Shown: positions 57,201-63,436 of the stretch, one piece after another
Position numbering within the stretch: position 1 is the stretch's first letter
How the letters are laid out: the number at the start of each line of letters is the position of its first letter
From: Thiohalomonas sp963783235
GTDB taxonomy: Bacteria > Pseudomonadota > Gammaproteobacteria > Thiohalomonadales > Thiohalomonadaceae
DNA: 64,000 bases
Direction of reading: 5' to 3'
Assembly: GCA_963783235.1 (NCBI GenBank)
Contig: CAWAMN010000001.1
Location: 620,001 to 684,000, forward strand
Made by a program: the position numbers and the translations under genes
The notes under the pieces: generated by a model
The model's input: only the letters and a program-made list of their open reading frames with translations
What the model was told of the DNA's origin: nothing
Databases searched by the model: none

Positions 57201-57906
57201 ATCCGGGCAGCAGTTTCTCGCCAAACACAAAACGAAGCCCACCAAGCACTCCGAGCGCTGGCTCGATGAGCTTAACCTCACCGCCGATGACATCAAGCTC
57301 GACAAAGATGGGAAGCTGGTGGTGCTCTCGCACGCCGAGCGCATGAAGCTGCGTGATGAGCCCGACGGCAAGGCGGAGTTCGAGCGTGACGAGCGCATCC
57401 GCGCCGCTTTGAACCGCTTTGTCGATGAGTCGATCCTCCGGCCTAACGCCGCGCAGCGGCCCATCTGGGCGAGCGATCCGCACTGGATGTTGGTGTTCCA
57501 CCTGAAGGCGTTCATCTACTCGTTCCACGACCGCATTCTGAAGCGGGTGAACAACGAGCTGATGGAGGGCAACCTCAAGCCACTGCTGCACCTGCAGGCG
57601 TATATCCCGGCGATGGTGGCAATCGAGATGCTGCGTGATGGCATCCAGGGGGACGGAGACGACAAGGACGACTGGGGATTCTGGGACTGGGCCAGCCATG
57701 GCGCTGAGCGGGCGGGGCTCTACGGCCTTACGCAGTTCGGCATGGATGCGATGAAGGATGTTGAGTACGGGAACCCGTTCGGTATCTCGCTGGCAGGCCC
57801 CTCGGCTGAGCACGCATGGACGCTCGCCGATGACGGGGTGCTGGAGTTCGTCGAGCGGGGCACACCGGCACAGAACATCTGGGAAGATTGGGGAGATCAG
57901 GAGTGA
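51262..57906 (+). CDS. Giant polyvalent ejection protein with HExxH metallopeptidase domain (2214 aa)
   Basis: A single intact 2214-codon frame from GTG 51262 (AAGGAAGG upstream). Residues about 95-260 are Gly/Ala-rich hydrophobic segments (LATLAVGGGAGGAVGKLV, VGGSLGLAGGAASGAMPAL), like the membrane-active parts of podovirus internal proteins. A zinc peptidase motif H1212-E-L-G-H1216 is followed by E1291-E-W-F-A-D, matching the polyvalent-protein metallopeptidase class. A further conserved part follows (AAAYGFQFWQAGAMKLGPQT) and a C-terminal helical module with a membrane-like stretch. It is probably packaged and injected, acting during entry and against host defences. Residue H1212 and E1213 are intact. 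Confidence 0.8.
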   Translation: MANPLRKRTTYIPQYSESERALRSGFLNTESALRGAAAAGGRLAGEDEFADEQLAKANEATARASLRRPTVDSYKDIDSVSSAGAYVRNKLLENSPTLATLAVGGGAGGAVGKLVGRAATGAKAGTYGAYTGAATGDNYQTFENDPEMEGSSTEKAGAALVTGAGQAALGLTPLQAFVKRMRVDSARSLGGRALEGTAFGAGAEAGTEGLEQTGQNWMRRQYGSSVPLLEGVDEAAAAGAAVGGSLGLAGGAASGAMPALHTPEGQQEPEALQLFDGAGLGQAARRQAQKAMQSGEDGTQALKRFANENAEVLGTERFAAIRERLDTQGLGGVVPHPRRDDIDEQLLDEDASEEVSRAHSRTVANRLRTADPALASEVDTLEGLGLDDPDVQRRLDELDVQYSRGTGSAPITTVRTVRKYLQDENVDSETVIGELAPTVQQLVNGIEEGQLDPADPELFRGLSEVFTDPYRMLMEVSAQTSDRPFRFEQEEVLDLDEGVRQDDQFDDLLDDIGPGEEGVEYGSINTVGGEREFVTGRQKRPWKKREAVLRDNPKLDPGTVESSSAKRGRELAEQEFSQEVEDIKIAASLLKERGENEMAERLLREVDERLKNQQIYKPVEAKEYFKETEQKVPEKGELFRLKRQGSEARDGQQGFVFEGTGPNQEPVRFWVRGDERTATARAQELMKGVRERGTLPEGADTKDYEVLAREKPPAAVAGGDEVTLQAHQLFRKKNPVLEKVWGDKEVPRGRFRVVVRKDGKEQLYDVNAKQLVKEMQGPLDLKDEGTFADRIGRQFTSGLSALLDRTDMEVEMMPEGIPDDLELYGAKDSEPVHFGDTKVKGAERFKRQGLRLKAQLEKEVADPKKRQLLNKYVDLKKRNKALSKTHRTPESKELANIRKEMGKTKKAIPDAVRFYNEMAGKGYEYTKQQKKELAEALGHKEFELEDFGPEREATGIVENQFTDNLVSREGADTDPRTGYVGGQKPRFEEKQLDKIENTGRSQEAERYAEKKRQEKAKARKKPASESIELNMVDETPAAKPTGKLPKPKQYPGAVDLGTVDDLTPVWAVVEPRDEVETGRVIAAFKSIGKAQALADELGANVENTLVRNLRAEKRAGVDVRYARSVTPSLDAYRQAEKPAQLKRDQRLVDGWLSKLGLDSQVESLTTDSVQKVVDVRNAITNALKLRDPKTGKYGIWVRPDIAGKARKALIGHELGHVVFQQAAHDIPAKTQKALKADFEKWRKQFGETATVGEINAAKKTLAELAEGLDRNSHFTLGELSRADREYLLDFEEWFADNVSRWLTTKAEPKGAVQQFFDYVAGLLRDLFGIVGKDVPAKSVGHFMRSLRQGPVKQVPNELELAFSKSVEDELPADFIKKVTGKNPFGIRGGSRVAKDDEGISILLSMNAQDPYGEAFNVSLRYAFESDLMTPKEKGIIQNAFGQSATKRKLLQLVGEQHPDALAEVKRSPEAAAAYGFQFWQAGAMKLGPQTENIFQRIVDAISKVLGIVREHKQAEQILSAFRSGTLNRRQWGEAEFVVSRQVQDTLLQKATAEARKVGETVAPYARRVLSVDDQLRGTDNPWLTKLADQFHVKVGSSGTEKGMLAARGEKRARFEERLHEIFDGKDKAFGKRMVDIMNGLVAPQTDAELKTLKRLHHLLAEIYDYSKRSHVKLGYAAAEKPTIAKGKLYDGYYTRVWDVDKLQRRNDEFKKMLREKYPDKVKSGEAAQSIYQRLVENYGDTETAADALLNELSEGQEVGAGTPWAASAQERPLGFIKKEDAAPFLSDDLGLTISTYISQQVKRAEYTRRFGRNVPGAMPFETYLEKAAATGASEKDLAMARKGMKGLMGTLGSDISPTLHRAQGALMVVQNYAVLGLSTLTSLTDPLGILVRGGDLGTAWEGWKAGVKEVKAAFGKEGKSELVKLAEGLGTVELHGLQEALGYEYGGYYVTGDAKKWNDRLFRWNGLQGWTRITRLMALQSGQQFLAKHKTKPTKHSERWLDELNLTADDIKLDKDGKLVVLSHAERMKLRDEPDGKAEFERDERIRAALNRFVDESILRPNAAQRPIWASDPHWMLVFHLKAFIYSFHDRILKRVNNELMEGNLKPLLHLQAYIPAMVAIEMLRDGIQGDGDDKDDWGFWDWASHGAERAGLYGLTQFGMDAMKDVEYGNPFGISLAGPSAEHAWTLADDGVLEFVERGTPAQNIWEDWGDQE

Positions 57907-58238
57907 GTACACCGGAAGTGCATGAACTGGACAAGAGGATAACCGTGATAGAACACGCCGCGGAGGAGCAGGCACAGTCTCTCAGGGAGATAGCTACCGA
58001 GCTACACCGGGCTAATGACGAGCTGTCGAAAACGACCACCCGCCTCGCGTCGATCTCCCATGAGGACCACTCCCGCCACCACGCATTGTGGGAGGAGGAG
58101 TTGCAGGCGAAGAAAGCTCGGCGCCAGTTCTGGCAGTCGGTCGCGCAAAGGGTTGCCTCGGGCGGGATCTGGGCAGCCATCACTGCCGTCGGCGCGGTCA
58201 TCTGGTGGGCTGCGACGCACTATTTCAAAACGACGTAG
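57903..58238 (+). CDS. Lysis-cassette membrane protein (coiled coil plus C-terminal helix)
   Basis: GTG 57903 overlaps the stop of the giant gene as GTGA. The 111-residue protein has a coiled coil (HELDKRITVIEHAAEEQAQS) and one C-terminal transmembrane segment (GGIWAAITAVGAVIWWAATH). It precedes the endolysin, the usual place of a holin or spanin-like component. A holin is my first guess; a cell-envelope anchor is the alternative. Confidence 0.6.
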   Translation: MSTPEVHELDKRITVIEHAAEEQAQSLREIATELHRANDELSKTTTRLASISHEDHSRHHALWEEELQAKKARRQFWQSVAQRVASGGIWAAITAVGAVIWWAATHYFKTT

Positions 58239-58294
58239 CGGAAGGGTTATGTTGAAAAGTATCGAAGTTTCAGAGATAGCCAACGGAGGGTGAC

Positions 58295-58813
58295 ATGGCC
58301 GATTTCGAACCGGCTTTTCAGCGCATGATGCGCAACGAAGGGGGCTTCAAGCTCCACAAGGTCGAAGGAGACCGTGGGGGTATGACCTTCGCCGGCATAG
58401 CTCGCAAATTCCACCCGGGCTGGGAAGGGTGGAAGCTACTTGACCGTGGGGACACCGAGAACCCGCAGCTGACCATGATGGTTCGGCGTTTCTACGACGC
58501 GAAGTTCTGGGATCTCATAGGTGGAGATGACATAAAGGATCAGCGCATTGCTGAGACCCTGTTTGACTTCGCCGTGAACGCCGGGCACCGGACGGCGATC
58601 AAGCTCGCTCAGATCGCAAGCGGGTCCACCCCCGACGGTATCCTTGGACCCAATACCCTGCGGGCGTTGAACGGTGTGGACCCGGAGGAGTTCGAGTTGA
58701 AGTATGCGCTGGCCAAAGTCGCCAGGTACGCAGAAATCTGCAACCGTGACCGGAGCCAGTCGAAGTTTTTGCTGGGGTGGTTGAACCGCACGTTGAAGGG
58801 GGTGGCGTCGTGA
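58295..58813 (+). CDS. Endolysin, glycoside hydrolase 108 type
   Basis: A 172-residue lysozyme-like muramidase. The catalytic region is MMRNEGGF with Glu15 followed by DRGGMTFAGIARKFHPGW, as in GH108 enzymes, and the C-terminal half is a PG_binding_3-like peptidoglycan-binding domain (GSTPDGILGPNTLRALNGVD). It cleaves murein at the end of the lytic cycle. There is no signal peptide, so release depends on a holin. Confidence 0.92.
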   Translation: MADFEPAFQRMMRNEGGFKLHKVEGDRGGMTFAGIARKFHPGWEGWKLLDRGDTENPQLTMMVRRFYDAKFWDLIGGDDIKDQRIAETLFDFAVNAGHRTAIKLAQIASGSTPDGILGPNTLRALNGVDPEEFELKYALAKVARYAEICNRDRSQSKFLLGWLNRTLKGVAS

Positions 58814-59244
58814 ACTTGCTTGGGATTGGAGACATCGTCGAAGAAGTCGGCTCTGTCGCTGACGATCTATTCACGTCGGACGAAGAGCGGCTCAACGCTG
58901 CGCTGAAGGACAAGACCATCGACGCTGATCTCCAGAAAGGGCAGATGGAGGTCAACAAGGCCGAGGCGAAACACAAGTCGATTTTCGTGGCAGGGTGGCG
59001 TCCGTTCATCGGTTGGGTCGGTGGTGCGGCCTTGGCGTACCAGTTCATCGTGTACCCGTTTCTGATCTGGGTATGGGCTGTGGCCCAGGCCAAAGGTTGG
59101 GTCCCGCAGGACCTCTCACCACCCCCTATGCTCGACACGGGGGCGCTATTCTCCGTGGTCACGGGGATGCTGGGCATTGGCGCCATGCGCTCGCACGATA
59201 AGCGAAAAGGTGTACAGACAGATTCGCTGGGGGTTGCGAAATAA
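58810..59244 (+). CDS. Holin (3-TM GTA_holin type)
   Basis: GTG 58810 overlaps the endolysin stop as GTGA, with AAGGGGG upstream. The 144-residue protein has an N-terminal charged helical part, then hydrophobic segments (PFIGWVGGAALAYQFIVYPF, LIWVWAVAQ, GALFSVVTGMLGIGAM) and a charged tail. The W-RPFIGWVGG...YPF-LIW...P-LDTG-LFSV motif matches the 3-TM holin family (PF11351). No spanin gene was recognised. Confidence 0.85.
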   Translation: MNLLGIGDIVEEVGSVADDLFTSDEERLNAALKDKTIDADLQKGQMEVNKAEAKHKSIFVAGWRPFIGWVGGAALAYQFIVYPFLIWVWAVAQAKGWVPQDLSPPPMLDTGALFSVVTGMLGIGAMRSHDKRKGVQTDSLGVAK

Positions 59245-59367
59245 ATTCTACCCTGTACCATACGCGCTCTCGGGTGGCAGGGTGGCAACCCCGCAGCAGC
59301 ACCTGCTAACCACTGAAAGTGGTCAAAACGGTTGCCAAAAACCCTAACCCCATGATTTAGAAGGTTG
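59245..59367. other. Gene-free prophage right end
   Basis: Between the holin stop and the tRNA-Cys remnant. It contains a short hairpin CCACT-GAA-AGTGG and matched TGGCAACC/GGTTGCCA words 40 nt apart, which could be integrase arm-binding sites. No gene is evident. Confidence 0.5.
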
Positions 59368-59419
59368 GCAGCGGCCTGCAAAGCCGTGTACAGCGGTTCG
59401 ATTCCGCTCCCAGCCTCCA
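59368..59419 (+). repeat. attR-like site: 3' half of tRNA-Cys(GCA)
   Basis: The sequence from the anticodon stem (GCGGC-CTGCAAA-GCCGT, anticodon GCA) through variable loop, T-arm (AGCGG-TTCGATT-CCGCT), CCCAGCC and TCCA is intact, but the 5' half (needed GGCTGGG and D-arm) is absent upstream. Such a truncated tRNA 3' end marks the prophage-host junction left when a phage integrates into a tRNA gene. The intact tRNA-Cys should lie at the left prophage end, outside the window. Confidence 0.75.
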
Positions 59420-59445
59420 TACAGGAAGTGGTTGTTCGAGAAAAA

Positions 59446-59521
59446 GCGGGAATAGCTCAGCTGGTAGAGCACAACCTTGCCAAGGTTGGGGTCGCGAGTT
59501 CGAATCTCGTTTCCCGCTCCA
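59446..59521 (+). tRNA. tRNA-Gly (GCC)
   Basis: A 76-nt tRNA with acceptor GCGGGAA/TTCCCGC, D-arm AGCTCAGCTGGTAGAGC, anticodon stem ACAAC-CTTGCCAAG-GTTG with anticodon GCC, T-loop TTCGAAT and encoded TCCA end. It is host sequence. Confidence 0.95.
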
Positions 59522-59528
59522 ATTTGAA

Positions 59529-59556
59529 AACCCCGGCCCCGAGCCGGGGTTTTTTG
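59529..59556 (+). terminator. Terminator after tRNA-Gly
   Basis: AACCCCGGC-CCCGA-GCCGGGGTT then TTTTT, 7 nt after the tRNA-Gly end. Confidence 0.88.
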
Positions 59557-59620
59557 TTTACGCCTGGCGATAACCTCCCTTTTTGCACCATCGTTGGGTA
59601 GAATCGCAAGCAATCCCGCC

Positions 59621-59707
59621 GCCCGGGTGGCGAAATTGGTAGACGCAAGGGACTTAAAATCCCTCGGGGGCAACCCCGTGCCGGTTCGAGTCCGGCCCCG
59701 GGCACCA
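59621..59707 (+). tRNA. tRNA-Leu (TAA)
   Basis: An 87-nt class II tRNA: acceptor GCCCGGG/CCCGGGC, anticodon TAA in the loop ACTTAAAAT, long variable arm CTCGGGGGCAACCCCGT, T-loop GTTCGAGTC, and encoded ACCA. Its 3' end is the probable integration target of the downstream integrase; it is intact, as expected on the tRNA side of an insertion. Confidence 0.95.
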
Positions 59708-59812
59708 TATTTAAATCCAGCAACATCCATTCACGCCTACAGGTAGTAGCAAAGACAAGGGATGCAGCCGGTTTAGCGTCCGGCGTCGTCTAGCACGGTC
59801 TACTTGAATCCA

Positions 59813-59869
59813 GGGGTACATAGGGGTATTTTTTGGGGTATTCCCTAGTCGGCGTAAAGGATGTACCCC
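59813..59869 (+). promoter_or_regulatory. Arm-type GGGGTA repeats upstream of the integrase
   Basis: GGGGTA occurs at 59813, 59823 and 59835 in direct orientation, and TACCCC at 59864-59869 in inverse. Such short repeats between a tRNA and a P4-type integrase gene are typical integrase arm-binding sites and may also autoregulate int. Confidence 0.5.
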
Positions 59870-59874
59870 AAGCC

Positions 59875-61086
59875 ATGCCTCTGACCAATCTAGCCGCCCG
59901 CCAAGCCAAGCCCGCGGAAAAGCCCCGGAAGTTCTTTGACGGAAAAGGTCTATTCCTACTGGTACACCCCAACGGCTCCAAATACTGGCGGCTGAAGTAC
60001 CGATATGCCGGCAAAGAGAAGTTGATGGGGCTAGGCGTTTACCCGGAGGTGTCCCTTGCCGAAGCGAGAGAACGCCGGGATGAGGCCCGGAAGGTACTGG
60101 CTGGCGGGAACGATCCTTCTCAGGAGCGGAAGCTCCAGAAGCGCCAGCAGAAGACGCTGGCGGCGAATTCGTTCGAAGTGCTAGCGAAGGAGTGGCATAA
60201 GCAGCAGAAGGAGCGGTGGACAGAAAGCCATGCGGAAAGAATCCTCCAATCGCTGCAGAAGGACGTATTCCCTTCGCTGGGGCGCCGCCCTGTCGCTGAA
60301 ATCACTGCCCCTGAGGTTTTGGAGGTGATTCGTGCCGTTGAGCGTAGGGGTGCTTTGGACGTGGCCTCTCGTGTCCTTCAGAGGACAGGCTCCGTATTCC
60401 GGTACGCTATCCAGACCGGCCGGGCCGAGTACAACCCCTGTTCTGACCTTAAAGGTGCGCTAAAGACCCGCAGGGTAGTGCATCGGGCAGCATTGCCGAG
60501 GGAAGAGCTGCCGGAGTTTCTAACGAAGCTCGAGGCTTACGACGGTCAACCTCTTACAAAACTTGCTCGGCTAATCCTCCTCACGTTCGTTCGCTCCAAT
60601 GAGCTCCGGGGCGCCCGCTGGGATGAGTTTGACTTGGATGCTGCGCAATGGCGGGTTCCGGCCGAGCGCATGAAGATGAGCGCTCCTCATCTGGTCCCGC
60701 TTTCCACGCAAGCGATCGAAGTCATTGAGGAGATACGCCCCTTGACTGGTCGTTTTGATCTGGTGTTTCCCAGCCAGAACAGCCCTTTCAAATGCATGAG
60801 CGAAAACACTCTCCTTTATGCCCTCTACCGCATGGGGTATCACAAGCGGGCTACTGTACATGGATTCCGGGCTCTGGCGTCTACGGTTCTCAACGAGAGC
60901 GGCTACAAGCCGGACGTTATCGAGCGGCAGCTTGCACATATCGAGCGGAACAAAGTCCGAGCGGCGTACCATCGGTCAGAGTACGTGCAAGAGCGCACGG
61001 ATATGATGCAGGCTTGGGCCGACTACCTGGATGCCGTCAAATCAGGCGCAAAGGTAATTCCCTTTGCATCGAAGGCTGTTGGCTGA
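59875..61086 (+). CDS. int: P4-type tyrosine integrase of the second element
   Basis: The ATG at 59875 (MPLTNLAARQAKPAEKPRKF) gives 403 residues; the longer frame from 59833 overlaps the arm repeats. The N-terminal DUF4102 arm-binding domain (DGKGLFLLVHPNGSKYWRLK, LGVYPEVSLAEARERR) is followed by a core-binding domain and the catalytic domain: Arg in LLTFVRSNELRGARW (about residue 240), H329-x-x-R332 (HGFRAL), His near 354, and the nucleophile Tyr in RAAYHRSEY (365 or 370). It integrates the element at tRNA-Leu. Confidence 0.93.
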   Translation: MPLTNLAARQAKPAEKPRKFFDGKGLFLLVHPNGSKYWRLKYRYAGKEKLMGLGVYPEVSLAEARERRDEARKVLAGGNDPSQERKLQKRQQKTLAANSFEVLAKEWHKQQKERWTESHAERILQSLQKDVFPSLGRRPVAEITAPEVLEVIRAVERRGALDVASRVLQRTGSVFRYAIQTGRAEYNPCSDLKGALKTRRVVHRAALPREELPEFLTKLEAYDGQPLTKLARLILLTFVRSNELRGARWDEFDLDAAQWRVPAERMKMSAPHLVPLSTQAIEVIEEIRPLTGRFDLVFPSQNSPFKCMSENTLLYALYRMGYHKRATVHGFRALASTVLNESGYKPDVIERQLAHIERNKVRAAYHRSEYVQERTDMMQAWADYLDAVKSGAKVIPFASKAVG

Positions 61087-61123
61087 ACGACTTCTCAGGC
61101 GTCATGGTCTCCCGGAAAACACG

Positions 61124-61702
61124 ATGAACGAAAAAGAGATAGCTGAAGCTTCTTCCTTTGCGCTCGTTGAGCTAGCACTCAAAAATCCCGACCATCAACC
61201 GAAAGTGGTCGAGACTTTGGTTTCGTGGGCAAACTATGGCCCAGCCGGAGGCGAGATCAGCCAGAGCGCATCAAGAGCGATTTATCGCTTTTTCTCCGAA
61301 CTGGTTAACATAGAGAGAGAGATTCCCCCCGAAGTGCTGGTTTTCCTGGCCACGCGGTTAGGCAATCTTTCCAAAGTTAGAGCTGACAAAGCAGCCGCTA
61401 CGCTAGGGCTTACTTCTGGGGAACGCGGGAGAAAGTCATTGCGTTCAACCCAGGAAACGAAAGACAAATACGCTCGCATTGCGTCCTTGGCCGCCTATCT
61501 TCGGATGGTCAACGAGCATACTGCTTGGCCGGAAATAGACGAAGATCTCGGAGAGCTTACCGGACTAAGTGACAGGACTATCAGAGAGGCGCGTTCGTCG
61601 ACCCCCGCTCAAAACCTAGAATCGATAGCTAATGAGCATGAATTTAGGCAGAAGTTAAATCTCTTCGCCAAAATGTATTCTCGAAAAGAAAGCGGAAGCT
61701 AA
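61124..61702 (+). CDS. Hypothetical helical protein beside the integrase
   Basis: ATG 61124 gives 192 residues (MNEKEIAEASSFALVELALK, HTAWPEIDEDLGELTGLSDR). The RTI-REARSST segment could be an HTH. Similar proteins accompany P4-like integrases; no function is assigned. The ribosome site is weak, and the frame upstream to 61064 overlaps the integrase end. Confidence 0.65.
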   Translation: MNEKEIAEASSFALVELALKNPDHQPKVVETLVSWANYGPAGGEISQSASRAIYRFFSELVNIEREIPPEVLVFLATRLGNLSKVRADKAAATLGLTSGERGRKSLRSTQETKDKYARIASLAAYLRMVNEHTAWPEIDEDLGELTGLSDRTIREARSSTPAQNLESIANEHEFRQKLNLFAKMYSRKESGS

Positions 61703-61806
61703 ACATCTAACTCCCTTCCTTCAAGTAGCCCCGCCCTCCCCATAGCATCGTCCCCAGCAGTCCGGAAACCACCGGACGCCGCCAACGTAAACCGTTAGGA
61801 GGAAAA
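61703..61806 (+). other. Gene-free stretch before the AlpA-like gene
   Basis: About 100 nt with no ORF. The AGGAGG ribosome site of the next gene is at its right end. No clear promoter hexamers are visible. Confidence 0.4.
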
Positions 61807-62061
61807 ATGGGACGATCACTTCTTCGACTTGAGCCTGCACGAACCCGCTTTGGGCGGTCCCGATCTGCATGGTATGACGACATCGCTCAAGGCCTGATGG
61901 TACCGCCGGTTCACCTCGGGCCGAGGTGTTCGGTGTGGCCCGATGACGAGCTGGACGCACTCATGGCCGCACGGATAGCCGGTCGCACGGACGCCGAGAT
62001 TCGGAACTTAGTGGCCGACTTGGTTGCAGCCAGGAAGCAGGCCGACAAGGCAGCAGCCTAA
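61807..62061 (+). CDS. AlpA-family DNA-binding regulator
   Basis: An 84-residue protein with the AlpA pattern: LLRLEPARTRFGRSRSAWYD, DIAQGLMVPPVHLGPRCSVW and DELDALMAARIAGR. AlpA proteins are HTH regulators of prophage and P4-like element excision and replication. AGGAGGAAAA precedes the ATG. Confidence 0.85.
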   Translation: MGRSLLRLEPARTRFGRSRSAWYDDIAQGLMVPPVHLGPRCSVWPDDELDALMAARIAGRTDAEIRNLVADLVAARKQADKAAA

Positions 62062-62070
62062 GGAGGGGAC

Positions 62071-62403
62071 ATGGAAGCCACAAACGAAAACGCCGCCATC
62101 CCGGACCAGGGGATGACGACGGCCAAGCGAAGCTCTAACACCAACAGTATCGCTTATGCTCCCTCTCTTGCCAAGCAGCGCGCCATGATTCTGGCGGCCT
62201 TGAGAGCAGCGGCCTCGAACGGGCGCACCACCATCGACCTACGACACCGAACGGGGGTAATGCATCCAGCCGCCCGAGTCATGGAGCTTCGCCAGTCCGG
62301 TTACGAAATCCAGACCCGCTGGGATCAAGACCGTACACCTGACGGAGTATCTCACCGAGTCGCTAGGTACGTACTGGTCAAGGAAGCCGGGGGTGCCGCA
62401 TGA
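62071..62403 (+). CDS. Winged-helix regulator-like protein (HTH_39)
   Basis: A 110-residue protein. The core is AKQRAMILAALRAAASNGRT, IDLRHRTGVMHPAARVMELR and GYEIQTRWDQDRT, the pattern of the HTH_39 family common in prophage early regions. It overlaps the next gene by 4 nt (ATGA). Confidence 0.8.
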   Translation: MEATNENAAIPDQGMTTAKRSSNTNSIAYAPSLAKQRAMILAALRAAASNGRTTIDLRHRTGVMHPAARVMELRQSGYEIQTRWDQDRTPDGVSHRVARYVLVKEAGGAA

Positions 62404-62621
62404 ATCCGAAAATATGGAGCGATCTCCCTCGCGGTATTCGCATGAAGTTCCTTAGGGTGTCCGCCACAAAGGCGCTGACGGAAGAAGGCCGGGCGATAGC
62501 AAAACGCGAGTATCGCCAGGCCTTCTATCGCGGGCGCCTAGGGGATCGGTATTTGGAAAACATGCGCCGAATGCTCGACGACGAACCGGCGATGCCGCTT
62601 AAGGCAACGGAGGTGGCATGA
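62400..62621 (+). CDS. Small hypothetical protein
   Basis: A 73-residue basic helical protein (GIRMKFLRVSATKALTEEGR, AKREYRQAFYRGRLGDRYLE). ATGA overlaps both neighbours. No family recognised. Confidence 0.65.
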   Translation: MNPKIWSDLPRGIRMKFLRVSATKALTEEGRAIAKREYRQAFYRGRLGDRYLENMRRMLDDEPAMPLKATEVA

Positions 62622-63436
62622 ACACGGATATCCGGATATCGGCGTCTTTCCCAGCCCACCCAAAGACCCGCAAGCTCTCTCGGCGCCTTGGTGCGCCGGG
62701 GGTGCTCTCCCTGGTCTATCTGTGGTTGTTCGTGGGTCAGAACCGGCCGGACGGTGACCTATACGGTCTTGACGCGGAAGACGTTGCCTTAGCTTCCCAG
62801 TGGGAAGGAGAGCCCGAGGAGTTCGTTTCCACCCTGGAAAAAGTCGGGTTCTTGGAACGAACCGACTCGGGTTTAGTCGTCCATGACTGGGCCGAAAACA
62901 ATCCATGGGCGGCCGGCGCAAAGGAGCGTTCGGAACGAGCGAAGAGGGCAGCCGAAGCTCGGTGGCGACAAAAGGAAAATGGGAAAGAAATGCCCGCCGA
63001 ATGCGCCGCGCATGCACCCGGCATGCAAGCCGCACAAAACGGCAATGCCCCATCTCCTCTCCTTTCCTCTCCGTCTCCAACAGAGATTTCTTCACCTGGC
63101 GGTGAAGAACGCTCCTATATCACGAAGCGGAAGAGAAAGCTGAAGGGGAAGCAGCTGGATTGGTTCGAAGAGTTCTGGAATGCCTTTGCTTACAAAGAAG
63201 GCCGGGCACCTGCAGCCGATGTATGGCTAGACCAAAAGATTACGGCAGACCTTGTGCCCGTTATCGTCGAAAAGGCAGCGGCTGAGGCTCGGCGCCGCCC
63301 CGACCTCCTGAAAGCAGGCCGAACCCCCAAAATGGCGCAGGGATGGCTTTCCGAACGTCGATGGGAGGATGAAGCCGGGCAAGTTGTCCAGTTCGCCCAG
63401 CGCGAACCTCTGCGGGTTCAGGAGGCCGATTACTGA
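62618..63436 (+). CDS. Replication initiation protein (O/DUF1376-like)
   Basis: A 272-residue protein: DIRISASFPAHPKTRKLSRR and LVYLWLFVGQNRPDGDLYGL at the N-terminus, a winged-helix-like WAENNPWAAGAKERSERAKR region, then a disordered linker and a C-terminal helical part (LDWFEEFWNAFAYKEGRAPA, ARRRPDLLKAGRTPKMAQGW). Such proteins load the DnaB helicase encoded immediately after. The two genes overlap by one base. Confidence 0.8.
   Translation: MNTDIRISASFPAHPKTRKLSRRLGAPGVLSLVYLWLFVGQNRPDGDLYGLDAEDVALASQWEGEPEEFVSTLEKVGFLERTDSGLVVHDWAENNPWAAGAKERSERAKRAAEARWRQKENGKEMPAECAAHAPGMQAAQNGNAPSPLLSSPSPTEISSPGGEERSYITKRKRKLKGKQLDWFEEFWNAFAYKEGRAPAADVWLDQKITADLVPVIVEKAAAEARRRPDLLKAGRTPKMAQGWLSERRWEDEAGQVVQFAQREPLRVQEADY

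Noticed and set aside
58249..58293. A 14-codon leader peptide before the endolysin (ATG at 58249)
   Set aside because: Too short to support, with only a weak ribosome site; the endolysin has its own GGAGGG site.
57903..59244. A spanin gene pair in the lysis cassette
   Set aside because: No embedded lipoprotein or signal-anchor reading frame was seen within or around the endolysin and holin genes.
59340..59420. An intact tRNA-Cys
   Set aside because: The acceptor 5' strand and D-arm required for pairing with CCCAGCC are missing; only the 3' half is present.
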